Shown one piece after another: positions 4,627-6,529 of a stretch of DNA of 6,529 bases. Position 1 is the stretch's first letter; the number at the start of each line of letters is the position of its first letter. The stretch is from assembly GCA_002385805.1 (NCBI GenBank), contig DGEF01000111.1, positions 1-6,529 of the forward strand, read 5' to 3'. Source of the stretch: Peptococcaceae bacterium UBA3933 (GTDB lineage Bacteria > Bacillota > Peptococcia > Peptococcales > BICA1-8). The position numbers and the translations under genes were made by a program. The notes under the pieces were generated by a model, which saw only the letters and a list, made by a program, of their open reading frames with translations, did no database searches and was not told the origin of the DNA.

Positions 4627-6243
4627 TTATGATGATCTTGAAATTCTTGAAATATTAATTACAGCTCCGACAAAATCCCTAAACAAAGGATGTGGTCTAT
4701 TGGGTCTGGATTTAAATTCCGGGTGGAATTGAGAACCGACAAACCAGGGATGATTTTCTAATTCCACAATTTCCACCAAATCCTTTTCCGCATAAACTCC
4801 ACTAATTATTAATCCTTTTTCTTCTAGGGCTTGTCTATAATGATTGTTTACTTCAAAACGGTGACGGTGCCGCTCACTGATCACCTTTTCCCCGTAGGCT
4901 TTAAAAGCTAGAGTTCCTTCTTTTAAAATACAGGGATATTTTCCTAAGCGCATAGTACCGCCTTTGTTCTCCAGTTCTTTTTGTTCAGGTAAAATATCGA
5001 TAACCGGATGGGAAGTTCTAGGATTAAACTCTGCACTATGAGCGTCTTTATACTGCAACACATTACGGGCAAATTCCACTACAGCCAATTGCATGCCTAA
5101 ACAAATACCCAAGAAAGGAATCTTATTTTCCCGGGCATACTTAATGGCCACAATCTTTCCTTCTATGCCCCGGTCACCAAATCCCCCGGGGACTAAAATG
5201 CCCTGGACATTTTTCAAGTATTGTTCCACATTTTCCTGAGTTAAATCCTCAGACTGAACCCAGTGGATATTAACTTTAGCTTCATGTGCAATACCGGCAT
5301 GGATTAAGGCTTCGGCTACACTTAAATAAGCATCTCTCAGTTCTACGTATTTTCCTACCAAGGCTATATCTACTTCTAATTTAGGGTTTTTAATTCTATC
5401 TACAATAGCCTTCCACTCCACCAGGTCTGTACCGTTACATTTTAATCCTAAACGGTCAATAACAATGTTGTCCAGACCCTGTTCTTTCAAGACCAAAGGA
5501 AGTTCATATATAGTGGAAGCATCAACTGCCTGAATTACTGCCTCTTTATCTATATCACAAAAAAGAGCTATTTTTTCTTCCATTTCTTTTGATAAAGGTT
5601 TTTCACTACGGCAGACTATAGCATCAGGTTGAATACCGATACTTCGTAACTCTTTGACACTGTGCTGGGTAGGCTTTGTTTTAGCTTCACCGGCTGCGCT
5701 TAAATAAGGTACCAGGGTAACATGAATATACATGCAATTATTTCTTCCTACATCACTCTTAATTTGACGAATAGCTTCCAGAAAAGGTAAAGACTCTATA
5801 TCCCCTACTGTACCGCCGATTTCAGTTATGATAACATCTGCTTTGGTTTTTTCCGCTAAACCGTATACCCGTTCCTTAATTTCATTGGTAATATGAGGTA
5901 TTACCTGTACCGTCCTTCCTAAGTACTCACCGCGCCGTTCTTTATTAATGACCGCCCAGTAAATCTTTCCGGTAGTTACGCTACTTAAATAGGTAGTATT
6001 TTCATCGGTAAAACGTTCATAATGACCTAAATCTAAATCTGTTTCCGCACCGTCCTCGGTAACAAAAACCTCTCCATGTTGGTAGGGGCTCATGGTACCG
6101 GGGTCGATATTTATATATGGGTCAAACTTCTGTAAAGCAACTTTAACTCCTCTGCTTTTCAGCAAACAACCTAAAGATGCTGCAGTTATTCCTTTCCCCA
6201 ACGAAGAAACGACTCCCCCGGTAATAAATATATATTTGGACAA
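4627..6243 (-). CDS. pyrG: CTP synthase (glutamine-hydrolysing)
   Basis: Makes CTP from UTP, ATP and glutamine, the last step of de novo pyrimidine nucleotide synthesis. The cytoplasmic enzyme assembles as dimers and tetramers. The 538 residues are full length for bacteria. The N-terminal synthase domain has the P-loop-like GGVVSSLGKG (9-18), DPYINIDPGTMSP (41-53), DLDLGHYERF with Mg-binding Asp71, EIGGTVGDIES (141-151) and KTKPTQHSV (188-196). The C-terminal class I glutaminase has PGGFGDRG (352-359), the nucleophile Cys381 in LGICLGMQ, and His507 and Glu509 in FHPEF. The start is TTG at 6241-6243, with AGGAGGGG seven bases upstream; MSKYIFITGG is the standard family N-terminus. It lies downstream of argS and has its own promoter and terminator. 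No frameshift or missing catalytic residue was seen. Confidence 0.97.
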   Translation of the reverse strand: MSKYIFITGGVVSSLGKGITAASLGCLLKSRGVKVALQKFDPYINIDPGTMSPYQHGEVFVTEDGAETDLDLGHYERFTDENTTYLSSVTTGKIYWAVINKERRGEYLGRTVQVIPHITNEIKERVYGLAEKTKADVIITEIGGTVGDIESLPFLEAIRQIKSDVGRNNCMYIHVTLVPYLSAAGEAKTKPTQHSVKELRSIGIQPDAIVCRSEKPLSKEMEEKIALFCDIDKEAVIQAVDASTIYELPLVLKEQGLDNIVIDRLGLKCNGTDLVEWKAIVDRIKNPKLEVDIALVGKYVELRDAYLSVAEALIHAGIAHEAKVNIHWVQSEDLTQENVEQYLKNVQGILVPGGFGDRGIEGKIVAIKYARENKIPFLGICLGMQLAVVEFARNVLQYKDAHSAEFNPRTSHPVIDILPEQKELENKGGTMRLGKYPCILKEGTLAFKAYGEKVISERHRHRFEVNNHYRQALEEKGLIISGVYAEKDLVEIVELENHPWFVGSQFHPEFKSRPNRPHPLFRDFVGAVINISRISRSS

Positions 6244-6250
6244 GACAATT

Positions 6251-6258
6251 CCCCTCCT
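6251..6258 (-). promoter_or_regulatory. Ribosome binding site fixing the TTG start of pyrG
   Basis: The minus strand reads AGGAGGGG, seven bases before the TTG at 6241-6243. There is no ATG near enough to compete, and the site accounts for translation from the weak start codon. Confidence 0.85.
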
Positions 6259-6321
6259 GATATTCTTATAATATTATATTGCCCACTGATAACAATTAAA
6301 AAACCGCATAATTACTTTTCA

Positions 6322-6350
6322 ATTCTATCTTTACCGTTCACTACTGTCAA
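6322..6350 (-). promoter_or_regulatory. SigA promoter of pyrG
   Basis: On the minus strand a perfect -35 TTGACA (6345-6350), a 17-base spacer and TAGAAT (6322-6327, 5/6 match) form a near-consensus SigA promoter. The predicted start is a G near 6315, giving a leader of about 70 bases before the TTG start. A second TATAAT at 6273-6278 in the leader lacks a convincing -35. Confidence 0.8.
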
Positions 6351-6360
6351 GAACAATTAA

Positions 6361-6375
6361 ACGACCTTCGGTCGT
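6361..6375. repeat. Small perfect palindrome upstream of the pyrG promoter
   Basis: ACGACC and GGTCGT form a 6-base perfect inverted repeat around a three-base centre, ten bases upstream of the pyrG -35. It could be a regulator-binding site or part of an interspersed intergenic repeat. It has no T-run and comes after the argS terminator, so it is unlikely to terminate argS. Confidence 0.5.
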
Positions 6376-6396
6376 AGGGTTAAAGTTGAGGTTGAG
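6373..6396 (+). repeat. Short degenerate hexamer repeat
   Basis: Read on the plus strand, four consecutive hexamers CGTAGG, GTTAAA, GTTGAG, GTTGAG run out of the palindrome arm. The last two are identical and the others are degenerate. No gene overlaps it. Function unknown. Confidence 0.4.
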
Positions 6397-6406
6397 ATCT
6401 GACCAG

Positions 6407-6438
6407 AAAAAAGACACCTTTATTGGTGTCTTTTTTTT
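6407..6438 (-). terminator. Intrinsic terminator of argS (possibly bidirectional)
   Basis: GACACC (6413-6418) and GGTGTC (6425-6430) form a GC-containing stem around a six-base loop, flanked by six A on one side and eight T on the other. The A/T tracts extend the stem and give a U-run in either direction. On the minus strand it lies eight bases after the argS stop and separates argS from the pyrG promoter. Confidence 0.85.
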
Positions 6439-6445
6439 CTATATT

Positions 6446-6529
6446 TTACATCCTCTCCGGTGCACTTACTCCTAATAAGGTAAGGACATTGCGTAAAGTT
6501 ATCCGGGTTGCATTAACTAAAATCAGTCT
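6446..6529 (-). CDS. argS: Arginyl-tRNA synthetase, C-terminal end (partial)
   Basis: The last 27 codons of a gene that enters from the right edge and ends with TAA at 6446-6448. The peptide ends TLLGVSAPERM, with the preceding LVNATRITLRNVL matching the anticodon-binding C-terminal helix of bacterial ArgS (typically LLGV.APERM at the very end). ArgS charges tRNA-Arg in the cytoplasm. argS upstream of pyrG is a recurrent order in clostridia. Only the extreme C-terminus is visible, but this tail is distinctive. Confidence 0.85.
   Translation of the reverse strand, partial: RLILVNATRITLRNVLTLLGVSAPERM

Noticed and set aside
6273..6278. Second perfect TATAAT in the pyrG leader
   Set aside because: At 17-base spacing the -35 position matches only 3/6; the leader is AT-rich, so such a hexamer is easily random.

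Overview
The window looks like a piece of chromosome from an endospore-forming, AT-rich member of the Bacillota, most likely a clostridial lineage of the Peptococcaceae type. That placement is inferred from a Spo0F-like regulator, SigH-type promoters, strong AGGAGG-type ribosome binding sites, TTG starts and the argS-pyrG-spo0F-fba neighbourhood. All genes lie on the minus strand, so transcription runs from high to low coordinates. No mobile element, CRISPR array, tRNA or rRNA was seen.

In order of transcription: the last 27 codons of argS (arginyl-tRNA synthetase) and its intrinsic terminator; a 200-base spacer with a small palindrome, a hexamer repeat and a near-consensus SigA promoter; pyrG (CTP synthase) closed by a terminator hairpin; a FemX/FemAB-type peptidoglycan-bridge aminoacyltransferase; a 120-base spacer built largely of three degenerate 31-32-base repeats, the last of which carries the alr ribosome binding site; a divergent alanine racemase; a Spo0F-like single-domain response regulator; an uncharacterised cysteine-rich (zinc-ribbon-like) protein; a spacer with an inverted repeat and a probable SigA promoter; and class II fructose-bisphosphate aldolase.

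The frame pyrG-spo0F-fba is an arrangement known from Bacillus subtilis (pyrG-ywjG-spo0F-fbaA). Here a cell-wall pair (femX-like and alr) sits between pyrG and spo0F, and an uncharacterised gene sits between spo0F and fba. The themes are nucleotide supply, cell-wall cross-bridge and D-amino acid supply, the sporulation phosphorelay, and central carbon metabolism.

The most interesting signal is regulatory. The uncharacterised cysteine-rich gene is preceded by a full match to the SigH promoter consensus with 11-base spacing, and spo0F has a weaker match with the same spacing. This makes the unknown gene a candidate early-sporulation or transition-phase gene. Start codons were revised from the longest reading frames for alr, spo0F and the cysteine-rich gene, using ribosome binding sites and promoters.
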